A stretch of DNA of 16,831 nt from Amoebophilaceae bacterium UBA1467. Its GTDB lineage: Bacteria > Bacteroidota > Bacteroidia > Cytophagales > Amoebophilaceae. Below the pieces are notes generated by a model that was not told where the DNA came from, did not search any database, and was given only the letters and a program-made list of their open reading frames with translations. Positions within the stretch are counted from its first letter, which is position 1. Every line of letters begins with the position of its first letter. The stretch is from contig DCSL01000041.1 in the NCBI GenBank assembly GCA_002325615.1, forward strand, positions 1 to 16,831, written 5' to 3'. A program made the position numbers and the translations under genes. Below are positions 1-8,127 of this stretch, piece after piece.

Positions 1-81
1 TTGGGCCTCAGTGAGGCTGCCGAAGAACTTAAACACAGAAGCTTTGACGTGCTGCATATGCACCCCCATGAGTGCGGTTAG
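1..81 (+). CDS. 3' end of a RelA/SpoT-type HD-domain protein (partial)
   Basis: Frame 1 is open from the window edge to a TAG at 79-81 and encodes 26 residues. The stretch LGLSEAAEELKHRSFDVL matches the part of RelA/SpoT HD-domain (ppGpp hydrolase-type) proteins that follows the HD region. It also resembles LGLAPVAEELKERSFDVP in the pseudogene at about 12093-12146, with 13 of 18 residues the same. The DNA of the two copies is clearly more divergent than the protein, so they are old paralogues and not a recent duplication. Only the C-terminus is visible, so I cannot say whether this copy is intact. The last eight residues (HMHPHECG) do not match the other copy. Confidence 0.45.
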   Translation: MGLSEAAEELKHRSFDVLHMHPHECG

Positions 82-171
82 GGTTTATGATCATTCTGCG
101 GTGGCGGTTTCTTTTAGCTATCCGCTCATTCCTTCTTGGTTGTACATTAACACAGAATTCCTCACTAGGAT

Positions 172-200
172 TTGAAATGCCGTATGCATTGGGTAATTTG
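172..200 (+). promoter_or_regulatory. Candidate promoter of the atp operon
   Basis: TTG at 172-174 is followed by a 19-nt spacer and TAATTTG at 194-200. This fits the Bacteroidota -33/-7 pattern (TTG, N19-21, TAnnTTTG) except that one T is missing from the -7 box. Transcription would start near 207 and leave a leader of about 80 nt before atpB. The rest of 82-284 holds no gene I can support. Confidence 0.4.
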
Positions 201-284
201 GCTTCTGTTCTGAGCAGGCCAATAAGTTGCCATGGTAGAAGCCTACAGCCGTATTATTGGCAGCAAAATTCAACAATGTTTTAG

Positions 285-1334
285 ATGATTCTCCACGAAT
301 ATTTTTATGCCACGGTGAAAAATGCTATTTACAGTTTCGGTTTCGTCCTCTTCATGGCGTTGCTCCCCCCCCCTCGAGCATGGGCAGAGAAAGCTCCCAA
401 CAAAGAAGATTTCATCATGCACCACGTCAAGGATGCACACGAGTGGCACTTTGTGACCATCGGCAATGCTCATATCACGCTCCCTCTACCTGTGATCATT
501 TACTCTCCAGACAAAGGGTTAGAAATATTCTCCTCTAGCCATTTTACAGATGCACACCACCAACGTGTTCCCTATCAAGGCTATCTACTCAGTGATAGCG
601 AAAAGATTGTTGCGCTAGACCAAGACCGTGTTGTGTATGACCTATCCCTTACCAAGAACATAGCTGCCATGTTGATCAGTGTATTGATCCTGCTAGCTAC
701 TTTTCTAATTGCTGCCCGACACTACCAACGCAAGCCAAAAGCAGCGCCCCATGGCTTCTGGGCATTGTTGGAACTTCTCATTTGCTTTGTAAGAGACGAA
801 ATAGCCATGCCCAACATTGGCAAGAAAAATTATAAGCGGTTCATGCCTTATCTGCTCAGTATGTTCTTTTTTATCTGGCTCAATAACCTGCTCGGACTGC
901 TTCCCGGTGCTGCTAATGTCACAGGCAATATCTCTATTGCTTTGGTACTTGCCTTGTTCACTTTTGTGATTACTAACCTCAGTGGCAACCAACATTACTG
1001 GGACCATGTGTTCAACACACCTGGTGTGCCTCGATGGCTTACTCCTATCATGGTGCCTGTAGAGCTGCTTGGCCTCTTCACCAAACCTTTTGCACTCATG
1101 ATTAGGCTATTTGCGAACATCACCGCAGGCCATATTATTTTGCTCAGTATCATTGGCCTCATATTTACTTTAAAGAACACATGGGTAGGGGTCATCAGTG
1201 TTCCTTTTGGTGCCTTTATGTTTTTGCTCAAGCTGCTTGTCGCTTTCCTCCAAGCCTATATATTTACGCTGCTCTCGGCCATCTATTTGGGTGCGGCCGT
1301 AGGAAGCCATGCACAAGAGGAGGTAAGCGGTTAA
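285..1334 (+). CDS. atpB: ATP synthase Fo subunit a
   Basis: Subunit a of the F-type ATP synthase forms the proton half-channels beside the c-ring in the inner membrane. The 349 residues start with a likely signal peptide ending near AWA at 32-34, followed by a His-rich periplasmic stretch (HHVKDAHEWHF) typical of the longer Bacteroidota AtpB. Membrane segments begin near residue 126. The conserved block ALMIRLFANITAGH carries the essential arginine as Arg274, and the C-terminus has the usual final helices. A run of nine C (365-373) lies inside the signal-peptide codons for Pro28-Pro30, so any slippage there would break the gene. It is the first gene of an atpBEFHAG operon; atpE starts 39 nt downstream. 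Confidence 0.96.
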   Translation: MILHEYFYATVKNAIYSFGFVLFMALLPPPRAWAEKAPNKEDFIMHHVKDAHEWHFVTIGNAHITLPLPVIIYSPDKGLEIFSSSHFTDAHHQRVPYQGYLLSDSEKIVALDQDRVVYDLSLTKNIAAMLISVLILLATFLIAARHYQRKPKAAPHGFWALLELLICFVRDEIAMPNIGKKNYKRFMPYLLSMFFFIWLNNLLGLLPGAANVTGNISIALVLALFTFVITNLSGNQHYWDHVFNTPGVPRWLTPIMVPVELLGLFTKPFALMIRLFANITAGHIILLSIIGLIFTLKNTWVGVISVPFGAFMFLLKLLVAFLQAYIFTLLSAIYLGAAVGSHAQEEVSG

Positions 1335-1373
1335 GAATTTTTTGTATTTGTATAATCCCTAAATAGACCGCTT

Positions 1374-1619
1374 ATGTTGACAACGATGTTATTTCTAGAT
1401 GCAAGTTTAGCACTTTTAGGTGCAGGAATGGGTGCCGGGGTCGTTACCCTAGGCGCTGCCTTTGGCATTGGTAAAATAGGAGCTGCTGCCATGGAAGCCA
1501 TCGCCAGACAGCCAGAAGCCAGTAGTAAAGTGCAAACAGCCATGATCATTGCTGCTGCCTTGATCGAAGGTCTTGCCTTGTTTGGCGTTTTGGTCTGTCT
1601 GTTGATTGCTACTAAGTAG
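1374..1619 (+). CDS. atpE: ATP synthase Fo subunit c
   Basis: This 81-residue proteolipid makes up the rotating c-ring. It has two hydrophobic helices joined by the polar loop ARQPEA (residues 44-49). Helix 1 carries the Gly-rich GAGMGAG packing motif. Helix 2 carries the ion-binding carboxylate as Glu65 in ALIEGLALFG. The residue after Glu65 is Gly, not the Ser/Thr expected of sodium-type rings, which suggests a proton-driven enzyme (inference). Length and start (MLTTMLFLDAS) fit the family. The 60-nt spacer to atpF contains a small hairpin. Confidence 0.96.
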   Translation: MLTTMLFLDASLALLGAGMGAGVVTLGAAFGIGKIGAAAMEAIARQPEASSKVQTAMIIAAALIEGLALFGVLVCLLIATK

Positions 1620-1636
1620 TCTTTTCGCCGCAAGTG

Positions 1637-1656
1637 GTGACTGGGATGTCCAGCAC
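1637..1656 (+). promoter_or_regulatory. Hairpin in the atpE-atpF spacer
   Basis: GTG(A)CTGG, loop GATGT, CCAGCAC: a 7-bp stem with one bulged A, 18 nt after the atpE stop and 24 nt before the atpF start. It could protect the 3' end of an atpE segment or affect atpF expression. Function is inferred from position only, and a stem this size can arise by chance. Confidence 0.3.
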
Positions 1657-1679
1657 GTTTTCATCAAGTATGATCGTTC

Positions 1680-2174
1680 ATGAATTTAATAACGCCTGAC
1701 TTCGGACTTTTTTTTTGGCAGACAGTGACGCTACTTGTCGTGTTGCTAATCCTAGGAAAGTTTGCTTGGAAGCCGATCCTTCATGCGATTGAGGAACGTG
1801 AGGAGTATATTGAAGCAGCATTACAAGCCGCAGAAGTGGCCAAAGAGATGGTCGCGCGAGTACAAGCTGATCAAGAAGTACTGCTCAAAATAGCCCAGAC
1901 AGAACGAACAAGGATCATTGCAGAAGCGCTAGAAGCCAAAAAGGTCATCATTGAAGAAGCAAAAGTAGAAGCAGAGCAGGAGTGCAAAAAAATGACCGAT
2001 CAGACCAGGGCCCTCCTAGAAAGAGAGCAAGAAGCTGCCCTGGGCATGCTTAGAAATAGGGTAGCCACACTATCTATACAAATTGCTGAGACATTGCTAC
2101 AAAACGAGCTGAAACAGCAGCACACACAAGAAAAGTTGGTACAGCGGCTCATCGAAGAAACCCATTGGGGCTAA
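1680..2174 (+). CDS. atpF: ATP synthase Fo subunit b
   Basis: Subunit b is the peripheral stalk that links subunit a to the F1 head through delta. The 164-residue product begins MNLITPDFGLFFWQ and has a single N-terminal membrane helix at about residues 9-27. KFAWKPIL follows, and then a long charged alpha-helical region rich in Glu, Ala, Lys and Gln that should dimerise as a coiled coil. Length and architecture are normal for a Bacteroidota b subunit. It lies between atpE and atpH in the operon, with an unusually long and structured 117-nt gap before atpH. Confidence 0.95.
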   Translation: MNLITPDFGLFFWQTVTLLVVLLILGKFAWKPILHAIEEREEYIEAALQAAEVAKEMVARVQADQEVLLKIAQTERTRIIAEALEAKKVIIEEAKVEAEQECKKMTDQTRALLEREQEAALGMLRNRVATLSIQIAETLLQNELKQQHTQEKLVQRLIEETHWG

Positions 2175-2239
2175 GTACAATTCTTAGAATTAATCAATGG
2201 CCTACTGGCGGTGGTGTATATGGCACAATAGGGTCAGTG

Positions 2240-2276
2240 CATTGCTTGTCGTTATCAGGTCGCAAAACAAGCAATG
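2240..2276 (+). promoter_or_regulatory. 10-bp inverted repeat just upstream of atpH
   Basis: CATTGCTTGT (2240-2249) pairs perfectly with ACAAGCAATG (2267-2276) around a 17-nt loop. The right arm ends 15 nt before the atpH ATG at 2292 and contains an alternative in-frame ATG at 2274. The helix would place the atpH initiation region at the base of a hairpin, so it may tune delta translation or act as an attenuator or processing site. This is the strongest inverted repeat in the operon spacers. Confidence 0.5.
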
Positions 2277-2291
2277 AGGTCAAGTCATAAA

Positions 2292-2831
2292 ATGAATAGT
2301 ATTTCCTCTAGGTATGCAAAAGCCCTACTCCAGCTGGCGGTAGAAAGAAATATTATAGAGTCTATATATACGGATATGCTCTATTTTGATCAGGTATGTG
2401 CTGCCAACCAATGCCTGGTGACTACACTTAAAAGCCCTGTGATCAAGGATGACAAAAAAATAGCAGTGCTTCAAGCCATTTTCCATGAGGTACATGATCT
2501 TACGCTCAGCTTTCTTGCTATGGTCACCCAAAAGCACAGGGAGGCACTACTACCTGCTATGGCCCAAGCTTTTCTAGCCCAGTATAACCAGCACCGAGGC
2601 ATTAAAACGGCTCAAGTAATCACCACATTCCCGCTGTCTGATCAGCTCATCTTACAGTTGCAGCAGATTGTACAACAAATTGTCCCTTGCCAACATGTGA
2701 TACTCGAGCAAGACATCGACCCCGCCCTGATAGGAGGATATATACTACGGGTAGAAGACAAACGCCTTGACCAGAGCTTGCGCAAAAAGCTACTCACGTT
2801 GAAAATGAACTGTGTGACAGAGGGATACTAA
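2292..2831 (+). CDS. atpH: ATP synthase F1 subunit delta
   Basis: Subunit delta (OSCP-like) sits on top of the F1 head and joins it to the b stalk. The start at 2292 gives 179 residues beginning MNSISSRYAKALLQLAVE, the usual start of the family, with the conserved RYAKAL motif. An in-frame ATG at 2274 would add six residues (MRSSHK) that have no family support and lie within the hairpin arm. The C-terminus shows the typical GGYILRVEDKRLDQSLRKKL pattern (a variant of GG..I...D..IDGSv..rL). It is followed by atpA after 56 nt. Confidence 0.94.
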   Translation: MNSISSRYAKALLQLAVERNIIESIYTDMLYFDQVCAANQCLVTTLKSPVIKDDKKIAVLQAIFHEVHDLTLSFLAMVTQKHREALLPAMAQAFLAQYNQHRGIKTAQVITTFPLSDQLILQLQQIVQQIVPCQHVILEQDIDPALIGGYILRVEDKRLDQSLRKKLLTLKMNCVTEGY

Positions 2832-2887
2832 CAAAATGATGCCGTGAGCATCCGATGCGTTGAATCACCAAATTACTATATCGCTAA

Positions 2888-4474
2888 ATGAGTATACGAC
2901 CTGACGAAGTAACTGCCATACTTAGAGAGCAGCTTGCTGGCCTGAAGACAGCAATTGACCTAGAAGAGGTAGGCACTGTACTGCAAGTAGGAGACGGTGT
3001 AGTCCGTATTTATGGACTAACAAAAGTACAAGCCGGTGAGCTGATAGAATTCGAAAATGGCCGCAAAGGCCTTGCACTCAACCTAGAAGAAGACAACGTA
3101 GGTGCCGTAGTTCTCGGCAGTACCCAAGAGATTAAGGAAGGGGATACTGTGAAAAGGACGAAACGCATAGGCGCCATTAACGTAGGAGATGGATTACTAG
3201 GCCGTGTCGTGAACACCTTGGGTGAACCCATTGATGGACATGGTCCCATTGAAGGAGAATTATTTGAGATGCCACTAGAAAGGAAAGCACCTGGTGTCAT
3301 CTATCGTCAGCCCGTTAATGAACCGCTACAAACAGGTATTAAAGCCATTGATGCCATGATTCCCATTGGAAGAGGGCAAAGAGAGCTTATTATTGGTGAT
3401 CGGCAAACAGGAAAAACAACGATAGCACTGGATACAATCATCAATCAGCGCTCCTTCTTTGAACAGGGAGCACCTGTTTACTGCATTTATGTGGCTATAG
3501 GACAAAAAGCCTCTAACGTGGCCAGCGTGGTAGCTACCTTAGAAAAGCACGGTGCCATGGAATATACAGTGGTTGTGGCTGCCACTGCTGCAGACCCTGC
3601 TGCACTGCAATTTTATGCACCTTTTGCTGGGGCTACTATTGGCGAGTACTTCAGGGATACAGGAAAACCAGCACTAATCATCTACGACGATCTGTCCAAG
3701 CAAGCGGTGGCTTATAGAGAAGTTTCTCTGCTCTTGAGAAGACCCCCAGGCCGAGAAGCTTACCCAGGTGATGTATTCTATTTGCATGCAAGACTTTTAG
3801 AAAGAGCTGCTAAGATTAATAACAACGACGCAATTGCCCAAAAAATGAATGATTTGCCACCTTCGCTACAAGGAAGGGTAAAAGGCGGAGGTTCTTTAAC
3901 AGCTTTGCCTATCATCGAAACACAGGCCGGCGATGTCTCTGCTTATGTGCCCACCAACGTCATCTCGATCACCGATGGCCAAATATTTTTAGAGAGCAGC
4001 TTGTTCAATGCAGGTATCCGTCCCGCAATTAATATAGGTATCTCCGTGTCTCGTGTGGGCGGTGCCGCACAAATTAAGTCTATGAAAAAAGTAGCTGGCA
4101 CCTTGAAGCTAGACCAAGCACAATTCCGTGAGCTAGAAGCTTTTTCCAAGTTTGGTTCTGACCTTGATGTAGCTACACAGCGGACGATTGATAGAGGGCG
4201 TAAGAACCAAGAGATGCTCAAACAAGCCCAGTATTCTCCAGCACCCGTTGAGCAGCAGATAGCTGCCCTGTATGCCTCCACCAACGGGTATTTAGATAAA
4301 GTTTCAGAAGCTGATGTAAAAGACTTTGAAAAAACGTATATGGAGCTTTTGGAATCGCAACATGAAGACACCTTAAATAAGATTGCGGCAGGCGATTGGA
4401 GTGGTGAGATAACTGCGGTACTAGCTGCAGAAGCAAAGATTATAATGCAAAAATACCACCAAGAAAAAACGTAG
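2888..4474 (+). CDS. atpA: ATP synthase F1 subunit alpha
   Basis: Subunit alpha forms the regulatory, non-catalytic nucleotide sites of the F1 hexamer. The 528-residue product is full length. The N-terminal beta-barrel (about residues 25-95) is followed by the nucleotide-binding domain, whose P-loop GDRQTGKTT lies at residues 170-178. The ALIIYDDLSKQA and LLRRPPGREAYPGDVFYLHARLLERAA blocks are intact, and the helical C-terminal domain is complete. It starts MSIRPDEVTAILREQL, as expected. The partner beta and epsilon genes (atpD, atpC) are not in the window; in Bacteroidota they are commonly encoded elsewhere as a separate pair. Confidence 0.98.
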   Translation: MSIRPDEVTAILREQLAGLKTAIDLEEVGTVLQVGDGVVRIYGLTKVQAGELIEFENGRKGLALNLEEDNVGAVVLGSTQEIKEGDTVKRTKRIGAINVGDGLLGRVVNTLGEPIDGHGPIEGELFEMPLERKAPGVIYRQPVNEPLQTGIKAIDAMIPIGRGQRELIIGDRQTGKTTIALDTIINQRSFFEQGAPVYCIYVAIGQKASNVASVVATLEKHGAMEYTVVVAATAADPAALQFYAPFAGATIGEYFRDTGKPALIIYDDLSKQAVAYREVSLLLRRPPGREAYPGDVFYLHARLLERAAKINNNDAIAQKMNDLPPSLQGRVKGGGSLTALPIIETQAGDVSAYVPTNVISITDGQIFLESSLFNAGIRPAINIGISVSRVGGAAQIKSMKKVAGTLKLDQAQFRELEAFSKFGSDLDVATQRTIDRGRKNQEMLKQAQYSPAPVEQQIAALYASTNGYLDKVSEADVKDFEKTYMELLESQHEDTLNKIAAGDWSGEITAVLAAEAKIIMQKYHQEKT

Positions 4475-4558
4475 TAGTAAGCACCAGTGTCTGCTGTTTG
4501 CCAATATTAAGCAAACCAACAAGGGTGGTTCTTGATAACCAGATTCATCACTTTTCTC

Positions 4559-5440
4559 ATGCCCAACATTAAAGAAGTAGTCAATCAGATCAACTCGGTT
4601 ACCTCTACCCAGCAGATTACCAAAGCCATGAAAATGGTTGCTGCTGCCAGGTTGAATAAAGTGCAGCAGCAGGTCCTGCAAATGCGTCTTTATGCTGAGA
4701 AACTTATTGCCATGTTGAAAAATGTGACAGCTAGTACAGACCAACAGCTTGCCCAACGCTACCTAGAGGAAAGGCCGGCAAAAAATTTACTGCTCGTGGT
4801 GATGACTTCAGATAGAGGACTTTGTGGCTCTTTTAACACCAAAGTTCTTAGAAAAACGCTCAACTACATCCAACCGTTAGCATATGGCCTGGCTCCAGAA
4901 CAAATAACAATACTACCGATTGGTAGAAAAGCCTTTTCTTTTTTTGAAAAAAGAACCTGGAGACTCATTCCGGACTATGTGGCCCTCTCCCATCATCTAG
5001 CTTTTGACCACGCTAGCCCAGTGGCCGATTTTCTAATGGATTCTTTTCTACAGCACACCTATGACCAGATCGTATTGGTCTATAATGCGTTTCAGAGTGC
5101 TGCTACCCAGGTACCGATAGTAGAGCAGTTTCTACCCATCATCAGACCCGCTACTGATACCGCCAACCAGGAAGCACAAAACGATTACATTTACGAACCT
5201 TCCAAAGCAGCCTTAATGGAGGCACTTGTGCCAAGTGTCTTGCAAATTCAGTTTTACAAAGCCCAACTAGAATCCAATGCCTCTGAGCATGGTGCCCGTA
5301 TGACGACCATGAGCAAAGCCACGGACAATGCTGAAGAGTTGCTCAAGACGCTGAAGCTTACTTACAACAGAACACGCCAGGCAGCCATTACACGCGAAAT
5401 TTCTGAGATTGTGGCTGGGGCAGGCGCACTTGCCGTGTGA
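4559..5440 (+). CDS. atpG: ATP synthase F1 subunit gamma
   Basis: Subunit gamma is the central rotor shaft that couples c-ring rotation to catalysis. Starting at the ATG at 4559 gives 293 residues beginning MPNIKEVVNQINSV, which matches the family N-terminus. The upstream in-frame ATG at 4532 would add nine residues (MITRFITFL) without support. The N-terminal helix carries STQQITKAMKMVAAARL and the C-terminal helix carries YNRTRQAAITREI. The central Rossmann-like part contains SDRGLCGSFN. A weak 5-bp stem (TGGTT/AACCA, 4526-4541) lies just upstream. This is the last gene of the atp operon here. Confidence 0.96.
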   Translation: MPNIKEVVNQINSVTSTQQITKAMKMVAAARLNKVQQQVLQMRLYAEKLIAMLKNVTASTDQQLAQRYLEERPAKNLLLVVMTSDRGLCGSFNTKVLRKTLNYIQPLAYGLAPEQITILPIGRKAFSFFEKRTWRLIPDYVALSHHLAFDHASPVADFLMDSFLQHTYDQIVLVYNAFQSAATQVPIVEQFLPIIRPATDTANQEAQNDYIYEPSKAALMEALVPSVLQIQFYKAQLESNASEHGARMTTMSKATDNAEELLKTLKLTYNRTRQAAITREISEIVAGAGALAV

Positions 5441-5701
5441 CGAATAACTCCGTAGCCTGCGAGAATAAGTTTAAATAACCCAATGATGTACACTTCAGTA
5501 TCCCCCAAGTTCGATGTATTATCGAGAATACGTCATTGCCTTCTCTTACCAACACTCATGCTCTGAGACTGTTGCAAAACTAAGGTATCTACCCAGTTTA
5601 AAGTACATAAAGGGGGATTTTGGAGCATTTTGAAATGGTCTCGGTACGCACATAAAACCCGCGGGGAAATCAGTATCTATGAACGTGAAAGCCTAGTAAT
5701 T
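5441..5701. other. Convergent gap between atpG and nrdA with IS-end-like motif
   Basis: These 261 nt separate the convergent atpG and nrdA and hold no gene I can support. GAGACTGTTGCAAAAC at 5565-5580 resembles the terminal inverted repeats of several IS families, but no matching opposite end, target duplication or transposase is present. A CCCGCGGG palindrome lies at 5658-5665. I see no convincing intrinsic terminator for either operon. Confidence 0.3.
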
Positions 5702-8080
5702 TTAGCTTCCACAAGCCATGCAATCATCAGGGTCGTTTAAGGCACAAAGTATGTTCTCTTGTTGCTGCTGGATAACTGTCTCGGATACTGGTGCAGCAAT
5801 TTCTTGTGGTTGCTTCTTTTGCACGGTAAACTTAATGGCATCTACAGCAGCCTTGGCCCTAAGGTAGTACATGCCGGTCTTGAGGCCCTTTTTCCATGCG
5901 TAGAAGTGCATGGAAGTGAGTTTCCCAAAGTTAGGTTCCTGAATGTGGATGTTGAGGCTTTGACTCTGACAAATGTAGGCCCCCCGGTCCGCTGCCATGT
6001 CAAGTATGGCCTTTTGCGGAATCTCCCAAACTGTTCTGTAGAGTACTTTGATGTGTGCAGGAATATTTTCCATGTGCTGTATAGAGCCATTAGCAACAAT
6101 AAGTTCATTCTGCATCTGGTCATTCCATAGGCCCAACTCGATCAGGTCTTTGAGCAAGTGTTTGTTGACCACAATAAACTCTCCAGAAAGCACCCTTCTG
6201 GTATAAATGTTGGAGGTGTAAGGCTCAAAACACTCGTTATTGCCCAGTATTTGTGAAGTAGAAGCCGTAGGCATGGGGGCTACCAGCAAAGAATTGCGGG
6301 CTCCGTGTGTTTGTACTTCTGCTCTAAGGTGCTCCCAATCCCACCGACCAGAGCTAGGCACTACCCCCCACATGTCAAACTGAAAAATACCTTTGGAGAG
6401 CGGAGAACCGGCAAAGCTTTCGTAAGGCCCGCACTCCTTGGCCAGGTCTTTAGATGCAGTCATCGCTGCGAAATAGATAGTCTCAAAAATGTCTGTGTTC
6501 AAGACTCGGGCCTCAGGTGCATCAAAGGGCATGCGCAACCGCAAAAAAGTGTCTGCTAGGCCCTGTACCCCAATACCGATGGGACGGTGTCTAAGGTTCG
6601 AGGTGCGAGCTTCCGGTACGGGATAGTAGTTGATGTCAATGACTTTGTTAAGGTTTTTCGTCACTTTGTACGTGACGTCGTACAATTTATGGTGGTCAAA
6701 CGAGCCTTCTTCATTAATAAACCTCGGCAAAGCAATGGAAGCTAGGTTACAAACAGCTACCTCATCAGGTGAAGTATATTCTAGGATTTCTGTGCATAGA
6801 TTACTGGATTTGAGGGTGCCCAGATTTTGTTGATTAGACTTGCGGTTGGCAGCGTCTTTGTAGAGCATATACGGTGTGCCCGTTTCAATCTGTGCCTCTA
6901 AGATTTCAAACCAAAGTTCTTGTGCCTTGACTGTCTTTCTGGCCCTGCCTTCGCGTTCATAGCTTTGGTAAAGTTTTTCAAACGATTCTCCGTAGCAGTC
7001 TGCTAGGCCAGGCGCCTCCTTGGGACAAAAGAGAGACCAAGTTTCGTTGTGCTCTACACGCCGCATAAACAGGTCAGGAATCCATAGCGCATAAAAAAGA
7101 TCGCGTGCGCGCAGCTCCTCCTTGCCATGGTTTTTCTTCAGGTCTAAGAAAGCAGAGATATCAGCGTGCCACGGCTCCAGGTAGATGGCAAAACTACCCT
7201 TGCGTCTGCCGCCACCTTGGTCGACATAGCGCGCCGTCATATCAAAATTACGGAGCATCGGCACAATGCCATTGGAAACCCCATTGGTGCCTTTGATATA
7301 AGACCCAGTAGCCCGAATGTTGTGGATACTTAGTCCAATACCTCCTGCTGACTGAGATATCTGAGCACATTGTTTAAGCGTGTCGTAGATGCCATCTATA
7401 CTATCCTCTTTCATGGTTAGTAAGAAGCAAGAAGACAGCTGGGGCTTGGGCGTCCCTGCATTGAACAGCGTGGGTGTCGCATGTGTAAACCACTTTTCAG
7501 ACATTAAGTGGTAAGTCTCAATGGCGGCGTCAATATCATCTTGGTGAATGCCTACTGCTACCCGCATAAGCATGTGCTGGGGGCGCTCGGCCACTTTGCC
7601 ATCAAGCTTCATGAGGTAGGAACGTTCTAAGGTTTTAAAACCGAAGTAGTCATAGCTAAAGTCACGTGTATAATCGACTGTGTTATCGAATAAGGCAGCA
7701 TTCTCTTTGATAACGCTGTACACTTCTTTAGCAATTAACGAAGCGTTTTCTCCTGTTTTGGGGTCTATGTACGTATAGAGCCTTTTCATGGTATTGGCAA
7801 AGGACTTGCTGGTGACCTTGTGAAGATTAGAAATGGCAATCCTGGCCGCTAAAATGGCATAATCTGGATGTGCACTTGTCATGGACGCTGTAACTTCTGC
7901 AGCCAGGTTGTCAAGCGCTATAGTGGTAACGCGGTCATAGATACCCGCAATCACTTTCTTGGCAATGTCTACAGGATTGATGAAATCCATGTTCAGCCCA
8001 TAGCAAAGCTTCTCAATCCTAGCGGTGACCTTATCGAACTTGACTGACTCTAATCTTCCGTCTCTTTTTACAACGAGCAT
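5702..8080 (-). CDS. nrdA: Ribonucleoside-diphosphate reductase, alpha (large) subunit, class Ia
   Basis: The large subunit of aerobic ribonucleotide reductase reduces NDPs to dNDPs in the cytoplasm, using a radical delivered by NrdB. The 792 residues start with an ATP-cone (VVKRDGRLESVKFDKV, about residues 3-90) for dATP/ATP overall activity control. The redox pair is Cys218 (QLSSCFL) and Cys444 (AVCNLASIAL). The thiyl-radical Cys429 sits in SSNLCTEI with Asn427 and Glu431. The C-terminal shuttle cysteines are in DDCMACGS at the very end. All key residues are present and the length is normal. It follows nrdB on the minus strand after 47 nt, so the two are probably one operon. Confidence 0.97.
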   Translation of the reverse strand: MLVVKRDGRLESVKFDKVTARIEKLCYGLNMDFINPVDIAKKVIAGIYDRVTTIALDNLAAEVTASMTSAHPDYAILAARIAISNLHKVTSKSFANTMKRLYTYIDPKTGENASLIAKEVYSVIKENAALFDNTVDYTRDFSYDYFGFKTLERSYLMKLDGKVAERPQHMLMRVAVGIHQDDIDAAIETYHLMSEKWFTHATPTLFNAGTPKPQLSSCFLLTMKEDSIDGIYDTLKQCAQISQSAGGIGLSIHNIRATGSYIKGTNGVSNGIVPMLRNFDMTARYVDQGGGRRKGSFAIYLEPWHADISAFLDLKKNHGKEELRARDLFYALWIPDLFMRRVEHNETWSLFCPKEAPGLADCYGESFEKLYQSYEREGRARKTVKAQELWFEILEAQIETGTPYMLYKDAANRKSNQQNLGTLKSSNLCTEILEYTSPDEVAVCNLASIALPRFINEEGSFDHHKLYDVTYKVTKNLNKVIDINYYPVPEARTSNLRHRPIGIGVQGLADTFLRLRMPFDAPEARVLNTDIFETIYFAAMTASKDLAKECGPYESFAGSPLSKGIFQFDMWGVVPSSGRWDWEHLRAEVQTHGARNSLLVAPMPTASTSQILGNNECFEPYTSNIYTRRVLSGEFIVVNKHLLKDLIELGLWNDQMQNELIVANGSIQHMENIPAHIKVLYRTVWEIPQKAILDMAADRGAYICQSQSLNIHIQEPNFGKLTSMHFYAWKKGLKTGMYYLRAKAAVDAIKFTVQKKQPQEIAAPVSETVIQQQQENILCALNDPDDCMACGS

Positions 8081-8127
8081 CGTGGAGCAATTTCTATAGA
8101 TGGGTGACCTATCATGGATTGTTTACG

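Noticed and set aside
72..284. 70-codon ORF upstream of atpB, with a lipobox-like LLGC near its start
   Set aside because: The hydrophobic start is short, the rest has no family resemblance, and the predicted atp promoter lies inside it. It is more likely leader DNA.
232..288. 18-codon ORF overlapping the atpB start by ATGA, possible coupled leader peptide
   Set aside because: It has no conserved content or clear ribosome binding site, and such short overlaps arise easily by chance.
285..5440. Missing atpD and atpC as a possible defect of the ATP synthase
   Set aside because: Splitting beta and epsilon from the rest is usual in Bacteroidota, so their absence here says nothing about loss.
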